Source: Pseudochryseolinea flava (lineage in GTDB: Bacteria; Bacteroidota; Bacteroidia; Cytophagales; Cyclobacteriaceae). From it: 64,000 nt of DNA. Every line of letters begins with the position of its first letter. The first letter of the stretch is position 1. Shown here one piece after another: positions 34,405 to 43,494 of this stretch. Made by a program: the position numbers and the translations under genes. The stretch covers positions 186,001 through 250,000 of the forward strand of contig NZ_QMFY01000004.1 in NCBI RefSeq assembly GCF_003286915.1. Direction: 5' to 3'. The notes under the pieces are model-generated. The model was not told the origin of the DNA, made no database searches, and saw only the letters and a list, made by a program, of their open reading frames with translations.

Positions 34405-35006
34405 TCTCGGTCGTTATAACGTTCCACCGAAAACATGGACCCGGTGTAATTCAACACGTATAGACAAAGATTTTCATGCTCGAACATGTCCATGCTTTTT
34501 AATGGATAACGCAGCAAATAACAAAGCAATATTCTGATGGCGCGGCCGTGCATGCAGATCAGCACGGTGTTCTCATGCTCCTTGCCCATGATGTGTTCCA
34601 TGGCAGGTTTCATTCGCGCTACAACGTCGTCAGGACTTTCTCCCTTATCGATTTTCAACGTCGTATTACCCAACTGCCATTGCTTGAGCATATAATGATA
34701 GTATTCATCCTCCGAAGGCGTGATCTTATGCCCCTCCTTTGTTCCCCAGCTTATCTCATTAAGACCGGCCAAAGCTTCGTGTGGTATTCCTGAGTCAATA
34801 AAGGAAGCAACAGATTGTTGACTCCGTTTTAGCGCCGATGTGTATATCTTATCGAAGGGTACAAGCTTATATGCCTCGTAGAAAGCGCGTGCTTGCGCCA
34901 TTCCTCTGTCATTTAAATCCGTATCCACCCCACTCCCCTGCACGATGTTCTTAAGATTGTAATCCGTCTGGCCGTGACGGATCAAATAGATTTTTTTACT
35001 GCTCAA
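34383..35006 (-). CDS. Histidine phosphatase family protein (phosphoglycerate mutase-like)
   Basis: The product has the catalytic LIRHGQTDYN near its N-terminus and the second catalytic His in CMHGRAIR, so it is a branch 1 histidine phosphatase. I place the start at the TTG at 35006 (MSSKKIYLIRHGQ, 207 residues), because family members begin just before the RHG motif; the frame extends upstream to a TTG at 35042. A perfect inverted repeat lies just upstream of the chosen start. Possible substrates include small phosphate esters such as phosphoglycerate or ribazole phosphate; nothing nearby points to one. Confidence 0.87.
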   Translation of the reverse strand: MSSKKIYLIRHGQTDYNLKNIVQGSGVDTDLNDRGMAQARAFYEAYKLVPFDKIYTSALKRSQQSVASFIDSGIPHEALAGLNEISWGTKEGHKITPSEDEYYHYMLKQWQLGNTTLKIDKGESPDDVVARMKPAMEHIMGKEHENTVLICMHGRAIRILLCYLLRYPLKSMDMFEHENLCLYVLNYTGSMFSVERYNDRDHLRSLR

Positions 35007-35008
35007 TT

Positions 35009-35028
35009 TTGCGCTATTTTGGGCGCAA
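35009..35028. promoter_or_regulatory. Inverted repeat TTGCGC-N8-GCGCAA upstream of the phosphatase gene
   Basis: The two 6-base arms are perfect and are separated by 8 bases, which suits a dimeric regulator. It lies between the divergent histidine phosphatase and menaquinone operons, directly before the likely phosphatase start. It is inside the frame if the upstream TTG is used instead. Confidence 0.4.
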
Positions 35029-35090
35029 TAATAGTTAATCAAGGCCAGTAAATTACCATCTTAGGCCAAACGATTATACAGAACTGTGTC

Positions 35091-35513
35091 ATGGGGATCT
35101 TTAAGGAAGTAGCGACAATAGAAGCACTCAACGCTTGGTCTAAAAACACGCTTACTGAACATTTGGGGATTGAGTTCGTAGCCGTCGGTGACGACTTCTT
35201 AGAAGCACGTATGCCGGTTGACGCCCGAACACATCAGCCCATGGGTCTACTCCACGGCGGCGCATCCGTGGCCCTCGCCGAAACCATGGGGAGCGTTGCC
35301 GCGATGCTATGTGTTGACAGAGCAAAACAATTTTGCGTTGGACTTGAAATTAATGCAAATCACTTGAAAGGCGTACGTCATGGGTACGTAAAGGGCGTTA
35401 CCAAACCTATCCACGTTGGTAAAAAAACACAAGTTTGGGAAATTCGCATTTCGAACGAACTAAATGAACTCGTATGCGTTAGCAGAATAACGTTAGCCGT
35501 GCTCGATAAATAA
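35091..35513 (+). CDS. PaaI-type hotdog thioesterase, probable DHNA-CoA hydrolase
   Basis: The 140-residue single-hotdog protein has the family motif MGLLHGGASVALAETMGS, with the catalytic acid in that helix, and a C-terminal strand rich in polar/aromatic alternation. It is the first gene before menF, menD, menB and menE, and the enzyme after MenB in menaquinone synthesis is a thioesterase that frees 1,4-dihydroxy-2-naphthoate from CoA, so that role is strongly suggested by context. The exact substrate is not proved by sequence. Confidence 0.87.
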   Translation: MGIFKEVATIEALNAWSKNTLTEHLGIEFVAVGDDFLEARMPVDARTHQPMGLLHGGASVALAETMGSVAAMLCVDRAKQFCVGLEINANHLKGVRHGYVKGVTKPIHVGKKTQVWEIRISNELNELVCVSRITLAVLDK

Positions 35514-35539
35514 TATTTTAAAACATAGCAGCATCACTA

Positions 35540-36748
35540 ATGAATACGACCCTTTCGGTTTCCCTTTCAACCCGCTCTGAAACTGAATATCTGTCGCTTT
35601 TTCTCAACCACGCCTTCCAAAGCAATTTCGCTATTGCGGTATGGAAACTTCCCAATGACAAAACGAGATATCTTGTACTCTCTCGCAAGCATCAAATTCT
35701 AAAACCCGACGCGTTATTAGAAGACTTATCCGCTGGCTTTTTATTCGCGCCTTTCGACCGATCAAAAGAAAGAATTTATCTCGAAGCTGATCATATTTTC
35801 AGGTTTACCGACGGACAATTACAACCTCCTCAAACGCCGCAAGAAATTACATCACTCACTTGGCTTGAGGAGTTTTTAAAAGCTACGCCACAAACGACGA
35901 AAAGCAAACCTTTCGCTACGCCGCGTAAGAATAACTCACCCGCTACGCAGACCGATTTCACGACATTAGTTAAAAAAGGAATCGCTGACATAGAAGAAGG
36001 CAAACTCCAAAAAATCGTGCCCTCTCGCACAAAAGAAATTTCTTTGCCGCAAGATTTTGACATCGTCAACACCTTTCAAAAACTATGTACAGCCTACCCA
36101 TCGGCGTTAGTATCATTTGTAAGTTCACCTGAGACGGGAAGCTGGCTAGGCGCATCTCCTGAGGCATTGGTGAGTGTCGAAACCAAAAGCATTTTCCGTA
36201 CCGTAGCACTTGCCGGCACTAAACCTTTCCAAGAAGGTATCAATCTTAAATCAGTCGCTTGGACACAAAAAGAAATTGAAGAGCAAGCACTGGTAGAACG
36301 TTATGTCATTAGCTGCTTCAAAAAAATCCGTGTACGAGAGTACGATGAACACGGGCCAAAGACTGTTATTGCTGGAAATCTGATGCATCTTAAATCGGAA
36401 TTTACTGTGGATATGAATGCCATCAATTTCCCTCAATTAGGCTCAGTGATGCTTGAATTGTTGCACCCTACGTCTGCGGTTTGTGGTATGCCATTAGAGT
36501 CCGCTCAAGCGTTCTTGAAAGATCATGAAGGTTACGACCGAGAGTTCTACGCAGGATATTTAGGGCCCGTAAATATCAATCAGGACATAAACCTATTTGT
36601 CAATATCCGTTGCTTGAAGCTGCTCGATAATGGCGCCCTGCTTTATGCTGGCGCTGGTGTGACAGAGGATTCGATTCCAGAGCATGAATGGACGGAAACG
36701 GAGATCAAATTCAACACCCTGCTGAATGTACTTAAAAATCAATCGTAG
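35540..36748 (+). CDS. menF: Isochorismate synthase MenF
   Basis: The 402-residue chorismate-utilising enzyme has the conserved C-terminal half: KIVPSRTKEIS, FQKLCTAYPSALVSFV, GSWLGASPEALVS, LAGTKPF, LMHLKSEF, and HPTSAVCGMP followed by FYAGYLGPV. It converts chorismate to isochorismate, the first committed step to menaquinone. It sits 26 bases after the thioesterase gene and precedes menD. Salicylate or siderophore use is less likely because the neighbours are menaquinone genes. Confidence 0.93.
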   Translation: MNTTLSVSLSTRSETEYLSLFLNHAFQSNFAIAVWKLPNDKTRYLVLSRKHQILKPDALLEDLSAGFLFAPFDRSKERIYLEADHIFRFTDGQLQPPQTPQEITSLTWLEEFLKATPQTTKSKPFATPRKNNSPATQTDFTTLVKKGIADIEEGKLQKIVPSRTKEISLPQDFDIVNTFQKLCTAYPSALVSFVSSPETGSWLGASPEALVSVETKSIFRTVALAGTKPFQEGINLKSVAWTQKEIEEQALVERYVISCFKKIRVREYDEHGPKTVIAGNLMHLKSEFTVDMNAINFPQLGSVMLELLHPTSAVCGMPLESAQAFLKDHEGYDREFYAGYLGPVNINQDINLFVNIRCLKLLDNGALLYAGAGVTEDSIPEHEWTETEIKFNTLLNVLKNQS

Positions 36749-36822
36749 TATTGGACGATACGCACCTTTGATTTTCCTTCCCTCCTCTGCATATTCGCAC
36801 CGGCTTGTGGCCGCAAATCAAC

Positions 36823-38556
36823 ATGAATCGTTTTCAACCCATTTATGATATTGCAGCGCTTTGCGCAGAAAAGAACGTGAAGCAAGTTGTGCTTTGTCCA
36901 GGTTCTCGATGTGCTCCACTCACGCTAGCGTTTGCCAGACACCCAGAAGTAGAAACCCGAACTTTCAGCGATGAAAGAAGCGCTGCCTTTGTAGCACTTG
37001 GAATTGCTCAACAACTGAAACATCCGGTGGCATTACTGTGCACGTCAGGGACCGCAGCTTATAATTTCGCGCCTGCCGTAGCCGAAGCATTCTTCAGCCA
37101 TACGCCCCTTGTCATTTTCACAGCAGATCGACCCGCCGAATGGATCGCGCAGCACGACGGGCAAACCATATTCCAACCAGGAATATTCGGGCAACATGTG
37201 AAGCATTCGTACCAACTCCCACAGCGGTACGATCACGATGACAGCCTATGGGCCATCAATCGTATCGTCAATGAAGCGATCAATCTCGCCATGCAGGAAC
37301 CAAAAGGTCCGGTACACATCAATGCCCCCTTCCAGGAACCGCTCTACCCGAAAGGAGAAAGCATTGGATTTACCGAAAATGTGCGCGTTATCGAAGACAT
37401 CCCGCAGCAATTCAACCTTTCATCGGCGCAGCGAGATTTTATTCAAAATCAATGGTCGCAGTTTACCAATATATTAGTGGTTGCGGGTCAGCATGAGCTT
37501 GACCTTTCATTGCAAACGTCAATGGAAGAATTCATTCAACAACACCACGTACCAGTGGTTGGTGATATTCTTTCAAACTTGCACGGCATGTCATCAACGG
37601 TGCGATATAGTGATGCTTTCTTAGGGCATGCGCCGAATGAAATAAAGCAGCGACTTAAACCAGACCTGTTAATCACTTTTGGCAAGTCTGTGATTTCAAA
37701 AAATCTTAAAGTCTTTCTTCGTCAGCATAAACCAAAAGCACATTGGCACATTCAACCCGCAGGCATTTCAACGGACACTTATCAAACGCTTACACATAGG
37801 ATTGACGCAATGCCAAGTGCATTCTTTTCTTTCGCATCGACACTAGCCCGAACTGAAAATTTTGACAGTCAAAAACAAAGCAACTACCAGCAGTTATGGG
37901 AAGTCGAAGAGCGTCGTGCAGGAAGAAGTATTCAAGAGTATTTTCCACAGAAAGAGTTTGGCGAATTTGAATTAGTTCAAGAGATCATGTATCGTCTCCC
38001 GCAATCATGCAATGTACATCTCGCCAATAGCATGAGCGTGCGGTATGCAAACTTCATTGGTCTTCAAGCAGAACAAAAAGATATACAGGTATTTTCTAAC
38101 CGCGGCACCAGTGGCATTGATGGATGTACAAGTACAGCGGTTGGACACGCGCTCTGCAACAAGACAATGAACGTATTGATCACGGGTGATGTGGCTTTCT
38201 TTTACGACCGAAATGCGTTCTGGCATAACTACGCGTTACCCAACCTCCGCATTGTGCTTCTGAATAATCATGGCGGAATTATTTTTGGTATCATCGACGG
38301 CCCAGGGGCGCAACCAGAGGCGGAAGAATTTTTCATAACGCGTCAGAGACTCACGGCAAAAAAACTAACGGAAGAATTCGACTTCGACCATTTAAAACTT
38401 GACCACCCAAGAAAACTGAAAAATCTTTTGAATGACTTTCTCTATCACGATGGCCGTACGAAAGTGTTGGAGGTAGAAACCGATTTGATGTCGAACAAAA
38501 ACATATTTGAGAATTTTAAACAGAAAATAAAGGACAGTTATGAAAGCCAAATTTGA
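36823..38556 (+). CDS. menD: SEPHCHC synthase MenD
   Basis: A thiamine-diphosphate enzyme of about 577 residues. It has the MenD N-terminal signature [54 protein letters not shown] and, in the cofactor domain, NRGTSGIDG and [13 protein letters not shown] followed by LNNHGG. It joins 2-oxoglutarate to isochorismate. I use the ATG at 36823 ([14 protein letters not shown]), which matches the family; a TTG six codons earlier is in frame. It overlaps menB by 17 bases. Confidence 0.95.
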   Translation: MNRFQPIYDIAALCAEKNVKQVVLCPGSRCAPLTLAFARHPEVETRTFSDERSAAFVALGIAQQLKHPVALLCTSGTAAYNFAPAVAEAFFSHTPLVIFTADRPAEWIAQHDGQTIFQPGIFGQHVKHSYQLPQRYDHDDSLWAINRIVNEAINLAMQEPKGPVHINAPFQEPLYPKGESIGFTENVRVIEDIPQQFNLSSAQRDFIQNQWSQFTNILVVAGQHELDLSLQTSMEEFIQQHHVPVVGDILSNLHGMSSTVRYSDAFLGHAPNEIKQRLKPDLLITFGKSVISKNLKVFLRQHKPKAHWHIQPAGISTDTYQTLTHRIDAMPSAFFSFASTLARTENFDSQKQSNYQQLWEVEERRAGRSIQEYFPQKEFGEFELVQEIMYRLPQSCNVHLANSMSVRYANFIGLQAEQKDIQVFSNRGTSGIDGCTSTAVGHALCNKTMNVLITGDVAFFYDRNAFWHNYALPNLRIVLLNNHGGIIFGIIDGPGAQPEAEEFFITRQRLTAKKLTEEFDFDHLKLDHPRKLKNLLNDFLYHDGRTKVLEVETDLMSNKNIFENFKQKIKDSYESQI

Positions 38557-39364
38557 TTGGAAACCGGTAAAAGAATATCAGGAAATACTTTTCCAAAAAT
38601 TCGATTCGATTGCACGGATCAGTATCAACAGGCCGCATGTTCACAATGCGTTCACGCCACTCACGGTAAAAGAAATGATTGACGCGATGAACATCTGTCG
38701 TGACGATTCTGATGTTCGGGTAATTATTCTCACAGGCGAAGGAGGTAATGCATTTTGCAGTGGCGGTGATCAAAGCGTTCGTGGTCACGGCGGCTACGTC
38801 GGTACAGATACCGTTCCTCGTCTTAACGTACTAGACTTACAACGCATCATTCGAACCATCCCTAAACCTGTGATTGCATCTGTTGCAGGCTGGGCCATCG
38901 GTGGTGGACATGTGCTGCACGTTGTGTGTGACCTTACCATCGCGGCAGAGAATGCTCGCTTTGGTCAGACTGGTCCGAAAGTCGGCAGCTTCGACGGTGG
39001 TTTCGGTGCATCTTACCTGGCCCGTATTGTCGGACAGAAAAAAGCGCGCGAGATTTGGTACCTCTGCGATCAGTATGATGCTAAGGACGCGCTCGACATG
39101 GGATTAGTGAACAAAGTAGTTCCGCTCGACATGCTTGAAGAAACAACCGTTGATTGGGCTAGAAAGATCATTGCAAAAAGTCCATTGGCTATTCGCATGC
39201 TGAAATCATCCTTTAACGCCGAATTGGATGGACAAGCAGGTATCCAGGAACTTGCTGGAAACGCTACACTACTCTACTACTTGAGTGATGAAGCCAAAGA
39301 AGGAAAGAATGCCTTCCTTGAAAAACGTGCGCCGGACTGGTCAAAATATCCTAAATTCCCTTAG
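38540..39364 (+). CDS. menB: 1,4-dihydroxy-2-naphthoyl-CoA synthase MenB
   Basis: The 274-residue crotonase-fold enzyme has the [11 protein letters not shown] start, [17 protein letters not shown] for the CoA/oxyanion region, [16 protein letters not shown], and the C-terminal WSKYPKFP ending that is diagnostic of MenB. It closes the second ring of the naphthoquinone from o-succinylbenzoyl-CoA. Its start lies within the last codons of menD, which couples the two. Length is normal. Confidence 0.96.
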   Translation: MKAKFDWKPVKEYQEILFQKFDSIARISINRPHVHNAFTPLTVKEMIDAMNICRDDSDVRVIILTGEGGNAFCSGGDQSVRGHGGYVGTDTVPRLNVLDLQRIIRTIPKPVIASVAGWAIGGGHVLHVVCDLTIAAENARFGQTGPKVGSFDGGFGASYLARIVGQKKAREIWYLCDQYDAKDALDMGLVNKVVPLDMLEETTVDWARKIIAKSPLAIRMLKSSFNAELDGQAGIQELAGNATLLYYLSDEAKEGKNAFLEKRAPDWSKYPKFP

Positions 39365-39418
39365 TCATTAACATATTATATTGAACACAACGGTAGGGCT
39401 ACCTTCAATTACCCTACA

Positions 39419-40531
39419 ATGATCATGGAACACGTCCCGACGTTCATTACCGTTAACGGCCGGAAGGTCTCAATAAAACACATCCTCGAAAGGGACGCTG
39501 TTGCCCATGATAGTTTTGAAGATCATACTTTTGCTTTTATCCGACGGTGGTTTTCGACCGACAACACGTTTACGCTCCAAACCAGTGGATCAACGGGGAC
39601 ACCGAAAAAGATAACCGTTACGCGTGATCAAATGATTGCCAGCGCGACCATGACGCAAGAGGCATTGGGATTACGTAAAGGGTTCCGTGCACTCGTTTGT
39701 CTCGACACGCGTTACGTCGCAGGTCAAATGATGCTGGTCAGATGCTTCGTAACACAAATGGAGATTTATGCGACGACGCCAGTAGCCAATCCGTTGCAAA
39801 ATCACCCCGACTTCGATTTTGTTGCACTTGTTCCCTACCAAGTCACCGCTGTGTTGGCATCTTCGCCTCATACTTTTCCCGCAACAGCTATATGTATAGT
39901 TGGTGGTGCGCCTTTAGATCCTGCTACTATCAAAGCGCTACAACCGTTATCAACAACGTTTTATGCTACTTACGGAATGACGGAAACACTTTCGCATATA
40001 GCCCTGAGAAAGCTGAACGGGAAAGACGTCAGCACAAATTTCAACGTGTTACCAGGAATAAAAATCGAGGCTGATAGCCGGCAATGTTTAGTCATTGATG
40101 CGCCGTATTTGACAGAACAGATTATCACCAATGATATCGTGGAAATTCTTGACCAAGACACCTTCCGATGGTTGGGTCGCTACGATCATGTAATCAATAG
40201 TGGTGGCGTTAAGATCATGCCGGAAGAGGTTGAAGATGTAGTCGGCGACTTTTTTAGTGAATTACATTACCCAGAACGTTACTTCATTGCAGGAGAACCC
40301 GACGAAAGATTGGGTGAGAAGGTGGTACTTTTTGTGGAGGGACATATTTTTTCGAACGAAGATCAAAAAACATTAAGCGAAAAACTACGAAAGTCACTTC
40401 CGGCTTACGCCATTCCGAAGGAAGTCATTGTGCTCGATACATTTGAAACGACGCAAACAGGCAAAATCAATCGTTTGAGAAGTGTTCAAAATATTGACAA
40501 AACCTTACAAAAGTTTACACTTAAAAAATAA
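39419..40531 (+). CDS. menE: o-Succinylbenzoate-CoA ligase MenE
   Basis: The 370-residue protein is a short acyl-AMP ligase: the P-loop TLQTSGSTGTPKKITVT, the CIVGGAPLD strand, ATYGMTETLSH, and WLGRYDHVINSGGVKIMPEE, with the C-terminal Lys in TGKINRLRS. The compact length is usual for MenE in this phylum. It activates o-succinylbenzoate for MenB. menC, whose product makes o-succinylbenzoate, is not beside it. The start may be the first ATG or the one two codons later. It lies 54 bases after menB. Confidence 0.92.
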   Translation: MIMEHVPTFITVNGRKVSIKHILERDAVAHDSFEDHTFAFIRRWFSTDNTFTLQTSGSTGTPKKITVTRDQMIASATMTQEALGLRKGFRALVCLDTRYVAGQMMLVRCFVTQMEIYATTPVANPLQNHPDFDFVALVPYQVTAVLASSPHTFPATAICIVGGAPLDPATIKALQPLSTTFYATYGMTETLSHIALRKLNGKDVSTNFNVLPGIKIEADSRQCLVIDAPYLTEQIITNDIVEILDQDTFRWLGRYDHVINSGGVKIMPEEVEDVVGDFFSELHYPERYFIAGEPDERLGEKVVLFVEGHIFSNEDQKTLSEKLRKSLPAYAIPKEVIVLDTFETTQTGKINRLRSVQNIDKTLQKFTLKK

Positions 40532-40659
40532 AAGGCTGGCCTTAAAATTTAGGTATCAAGATGTGTTTAGACATGAATTTTAGATGAAATCAGTGCTAAG
40601 GGAGGTGACTTTTAAATTAAATTGAACTAAAAGGTTACATCTGATTGAAAAAAATTATT

Positions 40660-40667
40660 TAGCTTTG
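40660..40667 (+). promoter_or_regulatory. Candidate -7 element (TAGCTTTG) upstream of the response regulator
   Basis: TAGCTTTG fits TAnnTTTG and lies 99 bases before the response-regulator ATG, inside the 235-base gap after menE. The -33 element is unclear. The same gap contains an isolated GGAGGTGA at 40601-40608. Confidence 0.4.
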
Positions 40668-40766
40668 ACTTGTCTAGTTTTTTAGTTGGCTTTAAAGATC
40701 CTGCCCTTATTTTAATCCCTGGACTTTAAAGCAGCATTTTTGAAAGGTATTTAAATTGATAATACC

Positions 40767-41156
40767 ATGAAGAAGGTATTGGTTATTGAGGACGACGTTC
40801 CTCTATGCTGGCTTTTAGAGAAAATTCTTAAGAACAGTTACGAAGTAGTCATCATGAATGACGGAATGGAGGCTTGGTCATGGTTATCCGATGGAAACCT
40901 GCCTAATCTTATCATCTCCGACTTAAAGATGCCATCGCTTGACGGACTTGAACTTCTGGAAAATCTCAGCAACAGTGGACTGTTCAAAAATATCCCGGTA
41001 ATCATCCTGTCGGGGTATGAGGATGCTAGCAAACGTAAGCAATGCTTGGAGTTGGGCGCTTTTACCTACTTGGTAAAGCCCTTTGAACCTCAGTCGCTTG
41101 TGGCTGAAGTTGACCGCGCACTAGCATTTCAAGGACAAAAAGTAATGGCAAATTAA
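40767..41156 (+). CDS. Single-domain response regulator
   Basis: The 129-residue protein is one receiver domain and nothing else. Acidic residues Glu8/Asp9/Asp10, the phospho-acceptor Asp52 (LIISDLKMP), Ser82 (ILSGYED) and Lys104 (YLVKPF) are all in place, so it should be phosphorylatable. No histidine kinase is nearby. It lies 6 bases before a sugar transferase gene whose product has a receiver-like N-terminal part, and it heads an exopolysaccharide operon, so it probably acts by protein contact on that machinery rather than on DNA. The regulatory role is inferred from context. Confidence 0.9.
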   Translation: MKKVLVIEDDVPLCWLLEKILKNSYEVVIMNDGMEAWSWLSDGNLPNLIISDLKMPSLDGLELLENLSNSGLFKNIPVIILSGYEDASKRKQCLELGAFTYLVKPFEPQSLVAEVDRALAFQGQKVMAN

Positions 41157-41162
41157 TTTCAT

Positions 41163-42278
41163 ATGGATGTAGCTGTAAAATTCGAAGTTCACGAATCTCC
41201 GTTATCTTTGGTCTCAGAATCAAAGACCCAAGTGCCCGTATTTACCAAACATATCATCCGTATTGATTCGACTGATTATACTCCAGAGCACGAATACATA
41301 CAGGAAAAGATATTCTTTACAAACTCTACAATCCGCCAAGCTATTGATGAGATCAAGGTTGAAGGCATGACGCACGACGCTGTGCTCGTCAATCCCGCCA
41401 ATCTTTCGACAGATATCTACGGTTTGAAAGAACTAGCGCGTCAGAAAGCTATTCCTTTTATTCTCTATACGCCTAAGTTTGATCAAGCCGTTAAGGATCT
41501 AGCATTTAAAATTGGTGCTGACGAATATCATTACGGTTCTATTACATATGCTTTTCTGAAGCGTATTGAATTCATCAAAAAACTTAAGAATTATAAGAAT
41601 CAGCGTGGCAACAAGCCATACGCAGTCGTTCAATCACTCGATGAAGTTCCTAAGATCAAGCTTTGGGCTCTCAAGAGAACGTTCGACATCATGGTGTCGG
41701 CTACCGGTCTTCTATTGCTTTCTCCACTCCTAATTTTAATCGCGATTTTGATCAAATTAGAATCGAAGGGACCAATCTGGTACATCAGCAAACGTGCTGG
41801 TGCAGGCTATAAGATCTTCGATTTTTATAAATTCAGATCCATGCGCGTTGGTGCAGATGCCGAATTAAAAAAACTCGAGCACCTCAACCAGTATGCAGAA
41901 GGCTCAGGGAACGGCGTATTCTTTAAAATCAAGAATGATCCACGCATCACACGCATCGGAAACATCCTTAGAAATACATCCCTTGATGAAATTCCGCAAT
42001 TGATTAACGTGCTCAAAGGCGACATGTCACTTGTTGGCAATCGTCCGCTTCCGTTATATGAAGCAGAGCAATTAACGAAAGATCAGATTGCTTGGAGATT
42101 TTTGGCTCCTGCAGGTATCACAGGTCTTTGGCAAGTTACCAAGCGAGGAAAAGGCGAAATGTCCCCAGAGGAACGTATCGCACTCGACATGGAATACGCG
42201 ATGAAAAACTCCTTTTGGCTGGATATTAAGATTTTGTTCTCTACCTTTCCTGCACTTTTACAAAAAGAAAAGGTATAA
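41163..42278 (+). CDS. Polyprenyl-phosphate sugar phosphotransferase with receiver-like N-terminal domain
   Basis: Residues from about 175 form a bacterial sugar transferase domain: the WALKRTFDIMVSATGLLLLSP membrane helix, SKRAGAGYKIFDFYKFRSM, and RNTSLDEIPQLINVLKGDMS followed by VGNRPLP. It starts repeat-unit assembly by placing a sugar phosphate on undecaprenyl phosphate. The first 160 residues have no membrane helices, unlike WbaP or WcaJ. They contain a receiver-like alpha/beta pattern (DAVLVNPAN, IPFILYTP, GADEYHYGS), but the acceptor Asp appears as Asn and the conserved Lys is absent. It belongs with the response regulator gene just upstream. Confidence 0.88.
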   Translation: MDVAVKFEVHESPLSLVSESKTQVPVFTKHIIRIDSTDYTPEHEYIQEKIFFTNSTIRQAIDEIKVEGMTHDAVLVNPANLSTDIYGLKELARQKAIPFILYTPKFDQAVKDLAFKIGADEYHYGSITYAFLKRIEFIKKLKNYKNQRGNKPYAVVQSLDEVPKIKLWALKRTFDIMVSATGLLLLSPLLILIAILIKLESKGPIWYISKRAGAGYKIFDFYKFRSMRVGADAELKKLEHLNQYAEGSGNGVFFKIKNDPRITRIGNILRNTSLDEIPQLINVLKGDMSLVGNRPLPLYEAEQLTKDQIAWRFLAPAGITGLWQVTKRGKGEMSPEERIALDMEYAMKNSFWLDIKILFSTFPALLQKEKV

Positions 42279-42297
42279 TCTCTAAAGTCCTCAAATT

Positions 42298-43494
42298 GTG
42301 GTATTTATAACGATTTTGGAATCGCTATTGCTTCTCTATTTCTTCTATGTAGTAGCGTACACCTTTGTTTTCTCTGTAGCGGGCCTCTTTTACCGAGAAC
42401 CGCGCTCCACGAAATCCGACAACTTTTTCAAGTTCGTGGTCTTTATACCTTCGTATAAGGATGATAGTGTTATTGTAAGTGTAGCCGAAAAATCACTACA
42501 GCAGCACTACCCGCAAGAACATTACAAGGTCGTCGTCATTGCGGACTCTCTGCAACCTGAAACACTTCAAAAACTGAGACAACTTCCCATCGAAGTCGAG
42601 GAAGTTAAATTCGACGTCAGCACAAAAGTAAAATCGTTAATAGAGGCACTTAAGCGTCGTGAGGGTTATGACTACGCTGTCATTCTCGATGCGGACAACG
42701 TGATGTACGCCGACTTCCTGACGAAAATAAACGAAGCGCATCAACTTGGCTATGAAGCTGTGCAAGGTCAACGCCTCGCGAAGAATACCGGAAACGAACT
42801 ATCCTTTTTGGATGGCCTTAGTGAAGCCATCAATAACCATGTATATCGCCAGGGGACGGTTGCATTGGGGCTCTCTTGCTCCATCAGTGGCTCGGCGATT
42901 TCGGTGAATTACCATACGTTTAAGGATATCCTTCTCGGGATGACATCCGTTGGTGGATTCGATCGTGAAATGGAATTGCTACTGCTCCAACGAGGCTTAA
43001 AGGTCGCGTATCTAAAATCAGCAGGCGTACTTGACGAAAAAGTGCAAAAGGATCAGGTGTTTGAAAATCAACGCAAGCGCTGGATCTCGAGTCAATATCA
43101 CTACCTCGCTAAATATTTTGGAAAGGGAATGAAGGCCTTCTTCGAAGGAAACTTCACTTTCTTTAACAGTGCCGTGCTGCGTAACATCCAATTACCGCGA
43201 TTGGTGAACATCGGATTGTTAGGCATTCTTACTATTGCCTTATTCTTCGTCAGAGCGTATCTCTATTTCGGCTACGAAATATGGTTAACCTTCTCTGCAT
43301 TGATGTTCCTATCGATTGCCATCTCTATTCCACGCGAATATTACACCCTGGATTTACTCAAAGCATTTCTGAAAGTACCTGGCATATTTTTTAGAATGTT
43401 CTTGCTGCTTTTCAGGTTGAAAGGTGCAAACAAAAAATTCATTCATACTCCGCATTATAATATCGAGGTCAATATTGATAAACCTAACAAATGA
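42298..43494 (+). CDS. Membrane family 2 glycosyltransferase, processive-like
   Basis: The frame starts at a GTG. The 398-residue product has an N-terminal membrane helix, a GT-A domain with FIPSYKDD, ILDADNV, the GGFDREME acceptor region and the QRKRW motif (the QxxRW of cellulose synthase-like polymerising enzymes), then C-terminal membrane helices. It therefore probably elongates or assembles a polysaccharide at the inner membrane. It follows the sugar transferase gene by 19 bases and overlaps the next glycosyltransferase gene by 4. Donor sugar unknown. Confidence 0.86.
   Translation: MVFITILESLLLLYFFYVVAYTFVFSVAGLFYREPRSTKSDNFFKFVVFIPSYKDDSVIVSVAEKSLQQHYPQEHYKVVVIADSLQPETLQKLRQLPIEVEEVKFDVSTKVKSLIEALKRREGYDYAVILDADNVMYADFLTKINEAHQLGYEAVQGQRLAKNTGNELSFLDGLSEAINNHVYRQGTVALGLSCSISGSAISVNYHTFKDILLGMTSVGGFDREMELLLLQRGLKVAYLKSAGVLDEKVQKDQVFENQRKRWISSQYHYLAKYFGKGMKAFFEGNFTFFNSAVLRNIQLPRLVNIGLLGILTIALFFVRAYLYFGYEIWLTFSALMFLSIAISIPREYYTLDLLKAFLKVPGIFFRMFLLLFRLKGANKKFIHTPHYNIEVNIDKPNK

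Noticed and set aside
36805-36822. TTG start for menD six codons upstream
   Set aside because: The ATG at 36823 begins exactly at the conserved MenD N-terminus and is the better start.
40526-40545. AAGGC-TG-GCCTT as a terminator after menE
   Set aside because: The loop of two bases is too small for a stable hairpin and no T run follows; kept as unproven.
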